The notes under the pieces were generated by a model. It ran no database searches, had not been told where the DNA came from, and saw only the letters and a program-made list of their open reading frames with translations. DNA of 64,000 nucleotides from Roseibium sp. (lineage in GTDB: Bacteria > Pseudomonadota > Alphaproteobacteria > Rhizobiales > Stappiaceae), in contig JAEPNV010000001.1 of the NCBI GenBank assembly GCA_017643215.1, positions 372,001 to 436,000 of the forward strand. The letters are read 5' to 3'. This document shows, piece after piece, positions 17,279 to 26,118 of the stretch. The position numbers and the translations under genes are program-made. Position 1 is the stretch's first letter, and each line of letters starts with the position of its first letter.

Positions 17279-17896
17279 ATGAACGGATCAGAGATTTACC
17301 ACCGCCTCATCGGTCTGATCGAGGAACGGGATTTGAAGCCCGGCGACCGGCTTCGCGAGGCGGATCTTGCCGAACGGTTCGGCGTCAGCCGGACACCCAT
17401 CCGCGAAGGCTTGAAACGGCTTGAGGCGCAAGGCCTTGCCGTGCATGAGCCCAATCGCGGCATGGTGATTCCAACGCTCGATCACGGCCAGATCGCGGAA
17501 GTCTATTTCATGCGGGAAGTTCTGGAGGGGACCGCGGCTGGCCTTGCCGCCAAGCACGCCTCCAAACCGGAAATTGAAATCCTGCAGGACCTCGTCACCG
17601 CTGACCGCCAGCGGGTGGAGGACCAGGACAGCCTGGTGCGGTCAAACCGCGAGTTTCACCGGCGCCTGTGTTTGGCCTCGCACAACCGGTACCTTGTCGA
17701 CCAGATTGATCACCTGAGGCTGTCGCTGATCCTGATGGCCGGCACGACCCTGGACACGCCCGAACGCCGGGAGACCGCGGTTGAGGAACATGCGGCCATC
17801 GTCGACGCGATCGCGGCCGGCGACGGCGCCGCCGCGGATGCCGCGGCCCGGCTGCATATCTCCCACGCGCACAAGACCCGGCTGCAGCAGATCTAG
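17279..17896 (+). CDS. GntR family transcriptional regulator (FadR/FCD type)
   Basis: 205 residues. The N-terminal winged helix carries GDRLREADLAERFGVSRTPIREGLKRLEAQGLA, the GntR signature, and the C-terminal helical part is an FCD ligand-binding domain with the usual metal-site histidines (EFHRRLCLASHN; EEHAAIVDAIAAGD; RLHISH). ATG at 17279 is chosen since the domain starts there; an in-frame ATG at 17192 lies in the hairpin loop region and adds 29 unlike residues. Probably controls the upstream flavoprotein gene. Convergent with sdaA. Confidence 0.85.
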   Translation: MNGSEIYHRLIGLIEERDLKPGDRLREADLAERFGVSRTPIREGLKRLEAQGLAVHEPNRGMVIPTLDHGQIAEVYFMREVLEGTAAGLAAKHASKPEIEILQDLVTADRQRVEDQDSLVRSNREFHRRLCLASHNRYLVDQIDHLRLSLILMAGTTLDTPERRETAVEEHAAIVDAIAAGDGAAADAAARLHISHAHKTRLQQI

Positions 17897-17938
17897 CAAC
17901 TCTCGCAAAGATCAGATTTCCGCCGTGATCCGATCAGG

Positions 17939-19333
17939 TCAGCATTCAACGATGTTGACGGCAAGACCGCCCTTTGACGTTTCCTTGTATTGCTCCATCA
18001 TGTCCATGCCGGTCTGGCGCATGGTCTCAATGCAGCCGTCAAGCGGGACAAAATGGCTGCCATCACCCCGAAGGGCGAGGGACGCGGCCGTCACCGCCTT
18101 GACCGCCCCGAGCGCGTTCCGTTCGATGCAGGGCACTTGAACGAGGCCGCCGATCGGATCGCAGGTCATGCCAAGGTGATGCTCCAGGGCGATCTCGGCC
18201 GCATTTTCGATTTGCTGGTTGGTGCCGCCGAGAGCCGCGCACAAGCCTGCGGCGGCCATGGCGGAGGCGGACCCGACCTCACCCTGACACCCCACTTCCG
18301 CGCCGGAGATTGACGCATTTGCCTTGATGATGCCGCCGATGGCGGCCGCCGTCAGAAGAAACGTCCGCACGCCGTCCTGATCGGCATCCGGGCAATGATC
18401 CAGGTAGTAGCGCATGACCGCCGGAATGACGCCCGCCGCGCCATTCGTCGGCGCGGTGACAACGCGGCCGCCCGCGGCGTTTTCCTCATTCACCGCCATG
18501 GCGTAGACACCGAGCCAATCCACAACCGTGTGTTCGAAGGGCCGGTTCGTCCGGCCTTCGCGGATCAGCTTTTGATAAATGTCAGCCGCCCGGCGTTTGA
18601 CCTTCAGGCCGCCGGGCAAAATGCCGGCCTCTGCGATCCCGCGGTTGATGCATGAATCCATCGCCGACCAGATCTTGTCCAGGCCCGCCGTCACCTCCGT
18701 TTCCGCCATGAAGCAGCATTCGTTCTTCAGCTTCATGTGCGCGATGCTGATGGCGCCGGCCTCCCCCATCTCAAGCATCTGCTTGGCGCTGGCGAACGGA
18801 TAGGGAAACGCCGGCAGGTCACTTGAGACGGTCTCGTCATTGCGCGTATTGCGCAGCTCTGCTTCGGTGACCACAAATCCGCCGCCGATTGAATAATAGA
18901 CATGCTCATCGAGCAACCGGCCGCGATGATCGGTCACCTGGAACGTCATCCCGTTGGCGTGCAGCGGCAAGGGCGGACCGTAGTCGAAAACCACGTCGGT
19001 CTCCGGATCGAACTGCAGCGTGGGTAGCCCGTCCGGATTGATTTTCTTCCGGTCTTGCAGACCCTCGATCATGGCTGGGACCGCGTCCGGGTCGAGCGTA
19101 TCCGGTTTGGCGCCGAGCATGCCGAGGCAGATGGCCCGGTCGGTCGCATGGCCCTTGCCGGTAAACGCAAGGGATCCGTGCAGCGTCACTGAAATGCGCG
19201 CCGTGTTTTCCTCCGGGAGGACTTGATCGCGCAGGCGGTCCAGATATCGCGCGACAGCCACCATCGGCCCGACTGTGTGCGAGCTGGACGGGCCGATGCC
19301 GATCTTGAAGATGTCGAAAACGCTGATGAACAT
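17939..19333 (-). CDS. sdaA: L-serine ammonia-lyase (L-serine dehydratase), single chain
   Basis: 464 residues; converts L-serine to pyruvate and ammonia with an oxygen-sensitive [4Fe-4S] cluster. The beta domain opens with [23 protein letters not shown] and the alpha domain has [25 protein letters not shown]-like cluster region ([25 protein letters not shown]) and [19 protein letters not shown]. It ends with the typical VNIVEC, whose C-terminal cysteine occupies the active site in this family. Monocistronic, between convergent gntR and a divergent small frame. Confidence 0.95.
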   Translation of the reverse strand: MFISVFDIFKIGIGPSSSHTVGPMVAVARYLDRLRDQVLPEENTARISVTLHGSLAFTGKGHATDRAICLGMLGAKPDTLDPDAVPAMIEGLQDRKKINPDGLPTLQFDPETDVVFDYGPPLPLHANGMTFQVTDHRGRLLDEHVYYSIGGGFVVTEAELRNTRNDETVSSDLPAFPYPFASAKQMLEMGEAGAISIAHMKLKNECCFMAETEVTAGLDKIWSAMDSCINRGIAEAGILPGGLKVKRRAADIYQKLIREGRTNRPFEHTVVDWLGVYAMAVNEENAAGGRVVTAPTNGAAGVIPAVMRYYLDHCPDADQDGVRTFLLTAAAIGGIIKANASISGAEVGCQGEVGSASAMAAAGLCAALGGTNQQIENAAEIALEHHLGMTCDPIGGLVQVPCIERNALGAVKAVTAASLALRGDGSHFVPLDGCIETMRQTGMDMMEQYKETSKGGLAVNIVEC

Positions 19334-19392
19334 CGATCCTCACATGATGCGACCAAATCCGCGATCACCGGCTTTAACGGGAGGATCCTAAA

Positions 19393-19533
19393 ATGACGCG
19401 GATTTTCAGCGCCGTCACACAAAAAGCGCGCGCGCGCCAGGATTTGCCGTTTTGGGACAACCGGCATGTCGCATCCTCACGCCCCGGCGCACTCAATCAG
19501 CTGCGACAGCGCCGCTCAGCGCTCGAACGATAA
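19393..19533 (+). CDS. Possible 46-residue basic protein
   Basis: Short frame with GGGAGGAT eight bases before ATG 19393 and a TAA stop. The product is rich in Arg and Ala (nine Arg), contains a WDNRHVA stretch and has no membrane segment. It lies between sdaA (divergent) and the GGDEF gene (convergent, overlapping by 18 bases). I do not recognise it. The strong ribosome-binding site is the main support; codon use is compatible with the genome, but this is a weak test at this length. Confidence 0.4.
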   Translation: MTRIFSAVTQKARARQDLPFWDNRHVASSRPGALNQLRQRRSALER

Positions 19534-20850
19534 ATGATACGCGGTGCACGCGTATTTGGCACCGGACTTGGTGGCATAAAGGGCAAGGTCTGCGCGGCGG
19601 ATCAGTGCGTCCATGGTCATGCCATCATCGGGAAAGACGGAGAACCCGACGCTGAACCGGATGCAATGGGGCCGTCCTTCGATCGTCTTGGGCGCCTCGA
19701 ACTGGGCAAGCAGTCCGTCCCCGAGCGCTTGCGGGTTTTGTGTGGTCTCCGTGTCGAGAACACACAGCAAAAATTCGTCTCCGCCAAGACGTGCGACGAA
19801 ATCGGCGCCGTCTACAGAATCACGAATGGTGTTCGAAACGACCTGAAGCAGCTCATCGCCGGCCGCATGGCCCATAGTGTCGTTGACCGACTTAAACCCG
19901 TCGAGATCGATGAGATAGAGATAGACTTTGCCGCCGATTTGCCGGGCTTCTTCCAGCAGTTCCGGCAAACGGTCGTTGATGTAGGCGCGGTTCGGCAGGC
20001 CCGTCAATGGATCATGGGTCGCCAGGAACTCGGCCCGTCGTCTCGTCTCCTGAAGTTCAGTGACATCGACTTCACTGACCAGATAGGCCGGACCTCCGGT
20101 TGCCGCGTCCGAGCACGCGCGGGCCGTGATCTCGTGCCAGCGCACGCCTTGCGCGGTGGTGACCCTGGCGACGATCCGCGTGTCCATGTCCTGCTCCACC
20201 TTCGCCACCAACCTGCTGGCGTCTGACGGGTCGACAAAATGTGCAAAGAAGTTCGTTTCAGGTCCAATACATGTCGCCCGGGACGCCGGATTGCGGTAGA
20301 GCGGATGCCCGGACCGGTCGAACATTGAAATCATGACCGGCGTGTGGAGAAGGGCTTCCGCGCTGCGCAGCGCTTCCGGTTGCAGGTCGTGGTCGACGGT
20401 ACCTTCGCAATAAAGCGCCATCCGCCCGTCATCGAGACGGATGCCGCGCATCAGCACCTGCAATGTGCGCGGCGAGCCGTTTGGATAAAGGGTCCAGATT
20501 TCCGGAAAGGTGATGTCCTTGCGGTGAAAGTCGGTCCGGTACTGGTTCAACCGTTTGGATACGGCCGGAGACATATCGGCGCCCAGGTCGCGGGCGGACA
20601 GTTCTTCAAGCGAGTCCGCGTCCCAAACCTCAAGCGCGGCCCTGTTGGCCCAAATCACCCGCAGAGCGTCAAAATCAAATATCCAGAGTGCCGTGTCGAG
20701 GCGGTGGAACTGCGCGAACAAGAGGCCTGGGCTCAGACCGTCAGGCAACGGCGGATCCTCGTCCCCGCTGTGCGGCAACTGAGGCGCGGAAACCGAATAT
20801 GTGCCGGGATGTTCTTTCACATGTTTATACAATCGGCACCCTTTCAACAA
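19516..20850 (-). CDS. PAS-GGDEF diguanylate cyclase
   Basis: 444 residues, no membrane segment. A PAS-like sensor region near 45-140 (LDTALWIFDFDALRVIWANRAALEVWD), a second PAS-like region near 165-270 (HTPVMISMFDRSGHPLYRNPA), then a GGDEF domain from about 280 (HDPLTGLPNRAYINDRL; LIDLDGFKSVNDTMGHAAGD; RLGGDEFLL). The catalytic GGDEF is intact, so c-di-GMP synthesis is expected. The inhibitory I-site RxxD is not kept: the expected Arg position is Asp (DGAD). No EAL domain follows. The gene faces a 500-base AT-rich upstream region. Confidence 0.9.
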   Translation of the reverse strand: MLKGCRLYKHVKEHPGTYSVSAPQLPHSGDEDPPLPDGLSPGLLFAQFHRLDTALWIFDFDALRVIWANRAALEVWDADSLEELSARDLGADMSPAVSKRLNQYRTDFHRKDITFPEIWTLYPNGSPRTLQVLMRGIRLDDGRMALYCEGTVDHDLQPEALRSAEALLHTPVMISMFDRSGHPLYRNPASRATCIGPETNFFAHFVDPSDASRLVAKVEQDMDTRIVARVTTAQGVRWHEITARACSDAATGGPAYLVSEVDVTELQETRRRAEFLATHDPLTGLPNRAYINDRLPELLEEARQIGGKVYLYLIDLDGFKSVNDTMGHAAGDELLQVVSNTIRDSVDGADFVARLGGDEFLLCVLDTETTQNPQALGDGLLAQFEAPKTIEGRPHCIRFSVGFSVFPDDGMTMDALIRRADLALYATKSGAKYACTAYHLSFER

Positions 20851-21347
20851 ACTGCTCGGTCAAAACGAGATCACTTCGTGGATTCTGCGCTTCAGCCGAC
20901 CCCCAATGTTATAAAAAACGAAATTGATAACAATTGAACATTGTCAATATGAGCAGAAGCGAGGTTTATTCCTCAATTTTATCGCAAAGTTCAACAACTT
21001 TGATGTCGTTTCAAATGGGCTGTCCAGCGCAAATCCAATATATTCAACCATCGCCGGGCAATCCGGTCCGGCGCGCTTCAATCTCCAAAAATTGAAGATG
21101 TGGCCTGGTGCCAGGCAAGATGGTTTGGTCTGCACCATCCATCGAGCGCGCCAATTCGAAAAGAGGGCAAAACCCAAAAAACCCGGGTTTCACGCCCGAA
21201 AACACCGATTTCTGTTGATTGCCGGATTTAGGTGGCTAGAAGTCACACGGCAGCGGCCCATAACCGGGACGGCGGCACGGGTGCGGGCACAAAGCTCGCC
21301 GGACAACAAAGACAAGATCGCCAAGGGGACGGCGGCAAGGAGCCTTC
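20851..21347. other. AT-rich intergenic region between GGDEF gene and Liv-type operon
   Basis: About 500 bases, clearly lower in GC than the surroundings in its first 200 bases. It must hold the divergent promoters of the GGDEF gene and of the transporter operon. An imperfect palindrome TTGATAACAAT / ATTGTCAA lies at about 20925-20948. A frame of 163 codons runs through but overlaps the next gene and lacks family features. No RNA gene is recognised. Confidence 0.5.
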
Positions 21348-22115
21348 ATGCTGGAGCTGGACCAGCTTGTGATGGATTTCAGCGGGTTCCGCGCGGTGAA
21401 CCGCTGTTCCTTTAAGGTCGGGGAAGGAACCATCACCGGATTGATCGGTCCAAACGGGGCCGGAAAAACGACGCTGTTCAACATGATCGCCGGCGCGCTT
21501 GTTCCAACCAGCGGAAAAATCACCTTTGAGGGCAAGGATATTACCGGGCTTTCAAGCAATGCCCTCTTCGCCCGCGGCCTGGTGCGCACCTTTCAGATCC
21601 CGCACGAATTCCACCGGCTGACGGCGATGGAAAACCTGATGATGGTGCCGCCGCGCCAGCCCGGCGAAAAACTCTGGGCCAATTGGTTCTCGTGGCGAAA
21701 CGTCTGCCGCGATGAAGTTGAGGTCGAACGCAACGCGCTCGAAGCCCTTGATTTTCTTGGGCTCACCCATGTCGCGCATGAACGGGCGGGAAATCTATCC
21801 GGCGGGCAGAAAAAGCTCCTGGAACTTGGCCGGACCATGATGACCGACGCGAAGCTGGTGTTGCTGGATGAGCCGGCCGCCGGCGTGAACCGGACGCTCC
21901 TGCGCAAGCTTGAGGAAAAAATCGCCATATTGAACAGAGAACGGGGCTACACCTTCATTCTCATTGAGCACGACATGGAGATGATCGAAAAGCTGTGCGA
22001 TCCGGTCGTTTGCATGGCCGAAGGCAAGGTGCTCATCGAAGGTGACTTTCAAACCGTGCGGTCCGATCCCCAGGTTCTTGAAGCCTATCTCGGCGAGCGG
22101 TCGGAGGCCGCCTGA
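21348..22115 (+). CDS. Branched-chain amino acid-type ABC transporter ATPase (LivG-like)
   Basis: 255 residues. Walker A is GPNGAGKTT (near 38), signature NLSGGQKKLLELGRTMM, Walker B LVLLDEPAAGVN, switch His in LIEHDMEMIEKLCD. The AAGVN variant and the C-terminal VLEAYLG are typical of LivG. AAGGAGCC precedes ATG. First gene of a five-gene importer operon; overlaps the next gene as TGATG. The ligand may be a branched-chain amino acid, another amino acid, an amide or an aromatic compound. Confidence 0.88.
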   Translation: MLELDQLVMDFSGFRAVNRCSFKVGEGTITGLIGPNGAGKTTLFNMIAGALVPTSGKITFEGKDITGLSSNALFARGLVRTFQIPHEFHRLTAMENLMMVPPRQPGEKLWANWFSWRNVCRDEVEVERNALEALDFLGLTHVAHERAGNLSGGQKKLLELGRTMMTDAKLVLLDEPAAGVNRTLLRKLEEKIAILNRERGYTFILIEHDMEMIEKLCDPVVCMAEGKVLIEGDFQTVRSDPQVLEAYLGERSEAA

Positions 22116-22822
22116 TGGCAGCATTGTTGTCGATGGACAGCTTGACCGGGGGATATGGCGACGCCGATATCCTGCATTCAGTCAGCCTGCATGTCCTGGA
22201 CCGGGAGATCGTCGTCATTGTCGGTCCGAACGGCGCCGGTAAGTCGACCGCCATGAAGGCGGTGTTCGGGCTATTGAGGATCCGCGGCGGGTCCACCACC
22301 TTTGACGGCGACAACATCACGGGATGGTCGCCGAACCGGATCGTTCAGCGCGGGATCTGCTATGTGCCGCAAGTGGACAATATTTTCCGTGAGATGACGA
22401 TCCACGAGAACCTGGAGATGGGCGCGTTCTTGAAAAAGGGCGACCTGACGGCGGCCTATGACCGCGTCTACGAACTCTTCCCGGACCTCAAGGAGCGGCG
22501 CAAGGTTCTCGCGGGCAGCTTGTCCGGCGGCCAGCGCCAGATGGTGGCGATGGGCCGGGCCTTGATGCTGGATCCCAAATTGCTGTTGCTGGATGAGCCG
22601 ACAGCCGGTCTGTCGCCGAAATACATGGAGCAGATTTTCCAGATCTGCCGGGACGTCCGCGACACCGGCGTTGCGATTTTGCTGGTCGAACAACATGCCA
22701 AACAGGCGCTTGCCTTCGCGGACCGCGGATATGTGCTGGCCGCCGGTCAGAACCGGCATGAGGGCACCGGCGCTGAACTGTTGTCCAACCGCGAAATCGC
22801 CGAAATGTTCCTGGGCGGATAA
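22115..22822 (+). CDS. Branched-chain amino acid-type ABC transporter ATPase (LivF-like)
   Basis: 235 residues. Walker A GPNGAGKST, Q-loop YVPQVDNIFREMTIHENLEMGAF, signature LSGGQRQMVAMGRALM, Walker B LLLLDEPTAGLSPKYM, switch His EQHAKQAL. YVPQ and the LSPK box are LivF features. It pairs with the preceding LivG-like ATPase on the cytoplasmic face. Stop followed by the LivH-like permease after 9 bases. Confidence 0.88.
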   Translation: MAALLSMDSLTGGYGDADILHSVSLHVLDREIVVIVGPNGAGKSTAMKAVFGLLRIRGGSTTFDGDNITGWSPNRIVQRGICYVPQVDNIFREMTIHENLEMGAFLKKGDLTAAYDRVYELFPDLKERRKVLAGSLSGGQRQMVAMGRALMLDPKLLLLDEPTAGLSPKYMEQIFQICRDVRDTGVAILLVEQHAKQALAFADRGYVLAAGQNRHEGTGAELLSNREIAEMFLGG

Positions 22823-22831
22823 GAGAGCGTC

Positions 22832-23704
22832 ATGGGGCTGCTTGAGTTTATCAACTTCTATCTGATCCCCGGTATCGTGCTGGGCTCCATCTATGCGCTC
22901 GGCGCGGTGGGCATCACGCTGATATTCGCGATCCTGCGCTATGCGCATCTGGCCCACGGCGACCTGGCGACGCTCGGTGCCTTTATCGCCTTGGCGATTG
23001 TCACCAGCGCCGGCATCTCGCCGCTGGCGGCCCTTCCCTTCGCGATCGTGGCAACGGCTGTTGTCGCGGTCGGGATCGACAAGGTGTTTTACGAACACCT
23101 GCGCGAACGCCCCAAGATCATTACCGTCATCGCATCGCTCGGTATTGCGCTGATGATCCGTGCGGTGGTCCAGGTGATTTGGGGTGTGGATTCAGAAAGC
23201 TATGTGCGCGGGATTTCACGGCCCGACGTCTATTTCGGTCTGCGCATCCGTGACCGTGAGATCTTCACCGTTCTTGCGATGCTGGGGCTCGTCGGCGCGC
23301 TCTACGTGTTTTTGAAACAATCCAAATGGGGCAAGGCGATGCGCGCCATGTCCGACAATCCCAATCTGGCGCTGCTGTCGGGCATCGACAACCGCGTGGT
23401 CATTATGCTGACCTGGATCATTGCCGGCGGCTTGTGCGCGGCGGCCGGTGTGTTTCTCGGGATCAACACCGAAATCAAGTCGATGATGGGCTGGCACATG
23501 TTGTTGCCGATGTTCGCGGCGGCGATTTTGGGCGGTGTCGGACGCGTGGAAGGCGCCGTTCTGGGCGGATTGATTGTCGGGATCACCGAGGAATTGTCGG
23601 TGCTCATCCTGCCTGGCGAGTACAAGGCCGCCATGGCGTTCGTGATATTGCTGTTCATGCTGCTTGTCCGGCCAACCGGCATTTTGCGCGGCAAGGTGCT
23701 TTAG
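22832..23704 (+). CDS. ABC transporter permease (LivH-like)
   Basis: 290 residues, about eight hydrophobic segments. The start FINFYLIPGIVLGSIYALGAVGITLIF and the LivH hallmark YAHLAHGDLATLGAF are clear, with the cytoplasmic coupling loop GKAMRAMSDNPNLALLSGID. It forms the channel together with the LivM-like subunit. Preceded by AAGAGAG, 12 bases from the next gene. Confidence 0.88.
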   Translation: MGLLEFINFYLIPGIVLGSIYALGAVGITLIFAILRYAHLAHGDLATLGAFIALAIVTSAGISPLAALPFAIVATAVVAVGIDKVFYEHLRERPKIITVIASLGIALMIRAVVQVIWGVDSESYVRGISRPDVYFGLRIRDREIFTVLAMLGLVGALYVFLKQSKWGKAMRAMSDNPNLALLSGIDNRVVIMLTWIIAGGLCAAAGVFLGINTEIKSMMGWHMLLPMFAAAILGGVGRVEGAVLGGLIVGITEELSVLILPGEYKAAMAFVILLFMLLVRPTGILRGKVL

Positions 23705-23716
23705 GAGGACGCAGTC

Positions 23717-24691
23717 ATGGAATGGATCGGCCTTCTGAACTACGCCCTCTTCATGGGGATCTTCATCGGCATTTATGCGCTTCTGGCGCTGGGCCTGAAC
23801 ATCCAATGGGGGTTTGCCGGGCTGTTCAATGCCGGGATCGCCGGCTTCTTCGCCGTCGGGGCTTATACGTCCGCCATCCTGACGAGCGCGCCGGCAGATG
23901 GCCGTATCGGCGGCTATGATTTGCCATTCGTGATCGGATGGATCGCCGCCATGGTGGCGGCAGCGGCCATTGCCTGGCCGATCGGCAAGATCTGCTTGAG
24001 ATTCAGGTCCGACTATCTCGCCATTGCCACGATCGGCGTCGCGGAGATCATCCGTCTGGTCATCAAGTCCGAGGAAACGCTAACCAACAGCGCCCGGGGC
24101 ATCGCCGGGCTGCCAAGGCCGTTCGGCGAGTGGCCCTATGTGGAATCCCAGGCGGCGTTTCTGGTCCTGGTCGCCGCCATTGTGCTTGTCGTTTATCTTC
24201 TGGTCGAGCGGCAGTTCAATTCACCCTGGGGCCGCATGATGCGCGCGATCCGTGACAACGAACTGGCCGCACGGGCGATGGGCAAGGACGTCGAGTACCG
24301 GCGCCTGGAGGCATTCATCTTTGGTGCGGCGATCATGGGTCTGGGCGGCGCGCTGTTTGCCCATTTCAACCGTTCGATCACGCCGGAGGCGATCGATCCC
24401 ATGGTCGCAACGTTCCTGGTCTGGATCATGCTGATCCTTGGGGGATCGGGCAACAACCGTGGCGCGATCCTGGGCGCGGCGGTGGTCTGGACCATCTGGT
24501 CCGTATCGGAGATTGCAACCGACCAGCTTCCGCATGAATATGCGGTCAAGGCGAAATACATCCGCCTGTTTTTGATTGGTCTGTTGCTGCAACTTGTCTT
24601 GCGGTTCAGGTCCGAGGGATTGCTGCCGGAGCCGCTGCGCGGCGATCAAGGCAATTCCGGGATTGACCGCGAGCGATCGGTACAGTCTTAG
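23717..24691 (+). CDS. ABC transporter permease (LivM-like)
   Basis: 324 residues, about nine to ten hydrophobic segments. LGLNIQWGFAGLFNAGIAGFFAVGAYTSA is the LivM hallmark, and RMMRAIRDNELAARAMGKDVEYRRLEAF is the coupling loop. AGGAGG stands 10 bases before ATG. The C-terminal tail is cytoplasmic and charged. A short hairpin separates it from the binding-protein gene, a common way to raise binding-protein mRNA level. Confidence 0.88.
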   Translation: MEWIGLLNYALFMGIFIGIYALLALGLNIQWGFAGLFNAGIAGFFAVGAYTSAILTSAPADGRIGGYDLPFVIGWIAAMVAAAAIAWPIGKICLRFRSDYLAIATIGVAEIIRLVIKSEETLTNSARGIAGLPRPFGEWPYVESQAAFLVLVAAIVLVVYLLVERQFNSPWGRMMRAIRDNELAARAMGKDVEYRRLEAFIFGAAIMGLGGALFAHFNRSITPEAIDPMVATFLVWIMLILGGSGNNRGAILGAAVVWTIWSVSEIATDQLPHEYAVKAKYIRLFLIGLLLQLVLRFRSEGLLPEPLRGDQGNSGIDRERSVQS

Positions 24692-24703
24692 TGTCAGACA
24701 GAA

Positions 24704-24719
24704 CCCGGAAAAATCCGGG
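24704..24719. repeat. Short intercistronic hairpin
   Basis: CCCGGA, AAAA loop, TCCGGG between the LivM-like permease and the binding protein. No T run follows, so it more likely stabilises or processes the mRNA than ends transcription. Confidence 0.5.
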
Positions 24720-24739
24720 ACACAAGTGGAGGTAGATCT

Positions 24740-25942
24740 ATGAAAACCAAACTCTTGGCCGTGACCGCCGGTCTTTTGACCGCGACGATGCTGGCGAGCG
24801 CGCCGGCCAAGGCCGATGTGAAGATCGGCTTGATCGGCGGCGTGTCCGGACCGATTGCCGCGATGGCTCCGGCAATGATCGACGCGGCCCGGTTGGCGAT
24901 CACTCATGTCAACGACCAGGGCGGAATTCTCGATGGCGAGACGCTCGTCGGCGTCGTCGGCGACAGCGCCTGCAACCCGCAAGGCGGCACGGACGCGGCG
25001 ACCAAGGCCGTGAACATTGAGGGCGTGCTGGCGATCGTTGGCCCGCACTGCTCCGGTGCCGTGCTTGCAGCTACGGGGTCCGTGACCGTGCCGGCCGGCG
25101 TTGTGGTCGTGACACCGTCCGGAACGTCACCCGAAATCAGCAACATTGCCGATAACGACACGGTGTTCCGGACCGTGCCGTCGGACGATTATCAGGGCCG
25201 TGCCCTTGCCCGCACGCTGCGCGAGCGCGGTTATGACAAGGTGGCTGTGGCCTACATCAACAACGACTACGGCACCGGTCTTGCCAATGCCTTCCGTGGC
25301 GAGTTTGAAGCGCAAGGCGGTGAAATCGCCGGATTTGCAGCCCATGAGGACGGCAAGGCCTCCTACCGCTCCAACCTGGCGGAGCTTGCATCCGGCGGCG
25401 CGGATACCCTGGTCCTGTTCGACTACGGCGATGGCACGGGTCTGACGATCCTGCGCCAGGCGCTCGAAAACGGCTTTTTTGAAAAGTTCGTCGGCGGCGA
25501 TGGCATGAAGTCCGACGCGCCGATCAACGAATTGGGCGCCGAAAACCTGGCAACGTTCGTCGCCTCCGCGCCGGTTGGTGAAAAGTCGGCGTCGCTCGAT
25601 ACGTTCAACGCTCTGTTCAAGGAAGCGGGCGGCGATCCGGACGCGATTTTTGTGACGACCTCCTACGATGCGGCCTTCCTGGCGGCCCTCGCGCTGGAAA
25701 AAGCGGGCGGCGACAAGGCCGGCGTGGCGGCCGCGCTGCGCGAAGTTTCGAACGGTGAAGGCGAGCCGATCGGTCCCGGCGAATGGTCCAAGGCCAAGGA
25801 ACTGATCGCGGCCGGAACCGCCATCGACTACAAGGGCGCTGCTGGTGACCATAACTTTGACGCCAACGGCGACGTTCCGGGCACGTTTGCCCTGTTTGAA
25901 GTCGGTGCCGATGGCTTTGAAGTCATAACCGAAATGAAATAG
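24740..25942 (+). CDS. ABC transporter substrate-binding protein (LivK-like)
   Basis: 400 residues. Signal peptide with basic start and cleavage near ASAPAKA-DVKIG (residue 23-24). Periplasmic binding protein type I fold: VKIGLIGGVSGPIAAMAPAMIDAARLAITHVNDQGGI, IVGPHCSGAVLAATGSVTVPAGV, VTPSGTSPEISNI, FRTVPSDDYQGRALARTL and AYINNDYGTGLANAF. It delivers the ligand to the permease pair encoded just upstream. GTGGAGG precedes ATG. The operon ends at a strong terminator 24 bases after the stop. Confidence 0.9.
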   Translation: MKTKLLAVTAGLLTATMLASAPAKADVKIGLIGGVSGPIAAMAPAMIDAARLAITHVNDQGGILDGETLVGVVGDSACNPQGGTDAATKAVNIEGVLAIVGPHCSGAVLAATGSVTVPAGVVVVTPSGTSPEISNIADNDTVFRTVPSDDYQGRALARTLRERGYDKVAVAYINNDYGTGLANAFRGEFEAQGGEIAGFAAHEDGKASYRSNLAELASGGADTLVLFDYGDGTGLTILRQALENGFFEKFVGGDGMKSDAPINELGAENLATFVASAPVGEKSASLDTFNALFKEAGGDPDAIFVTTSYDAAFLAALALEKAGGDKAGVAAALREVSNGEGEPIGPGEWSKAKELIAAGTAIDYKGAAGDHNFDANGDVPGTFALFEVGADGFEVITEMK

Positions 25943-25965
25943 TTTTCGGCCAAATGGCAAAAAAG

Positions 25966-25997
25966 AAGGCGGTGTCCGGCCGGGCACCGCCTTTTTT
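25966..25997 (+). terminator. Rho-independent terminator of the Liv-type operon
   Basis: AAGGCGGTG (25966-25974), 10-base loop, CACCGCCTT (25985-25993) running into TTTTTT. Nine-pair stem; correct position after the binding-protein gene. Confidence 0.92.
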
Positions 25998-26118
25998 GCA
26001 TCGCATACGATACCTTCAAAGCGATCGGGTGCCGGGTGCCCGCCCCTTAAACCGCCCTGCGTCGCGGCTTTGATATTCGCCCGCCCGCACTATGTGAAGA
26101 AGAACGCAAATCGTTCGA

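Noticed and set aside
20924-21415. 163-codon frame in the AT-rich gap before the Liv-type operon
   Set aside because: It overlaps the start of the LivG-like gene, has no ribosome-binding site and no family resemblance.
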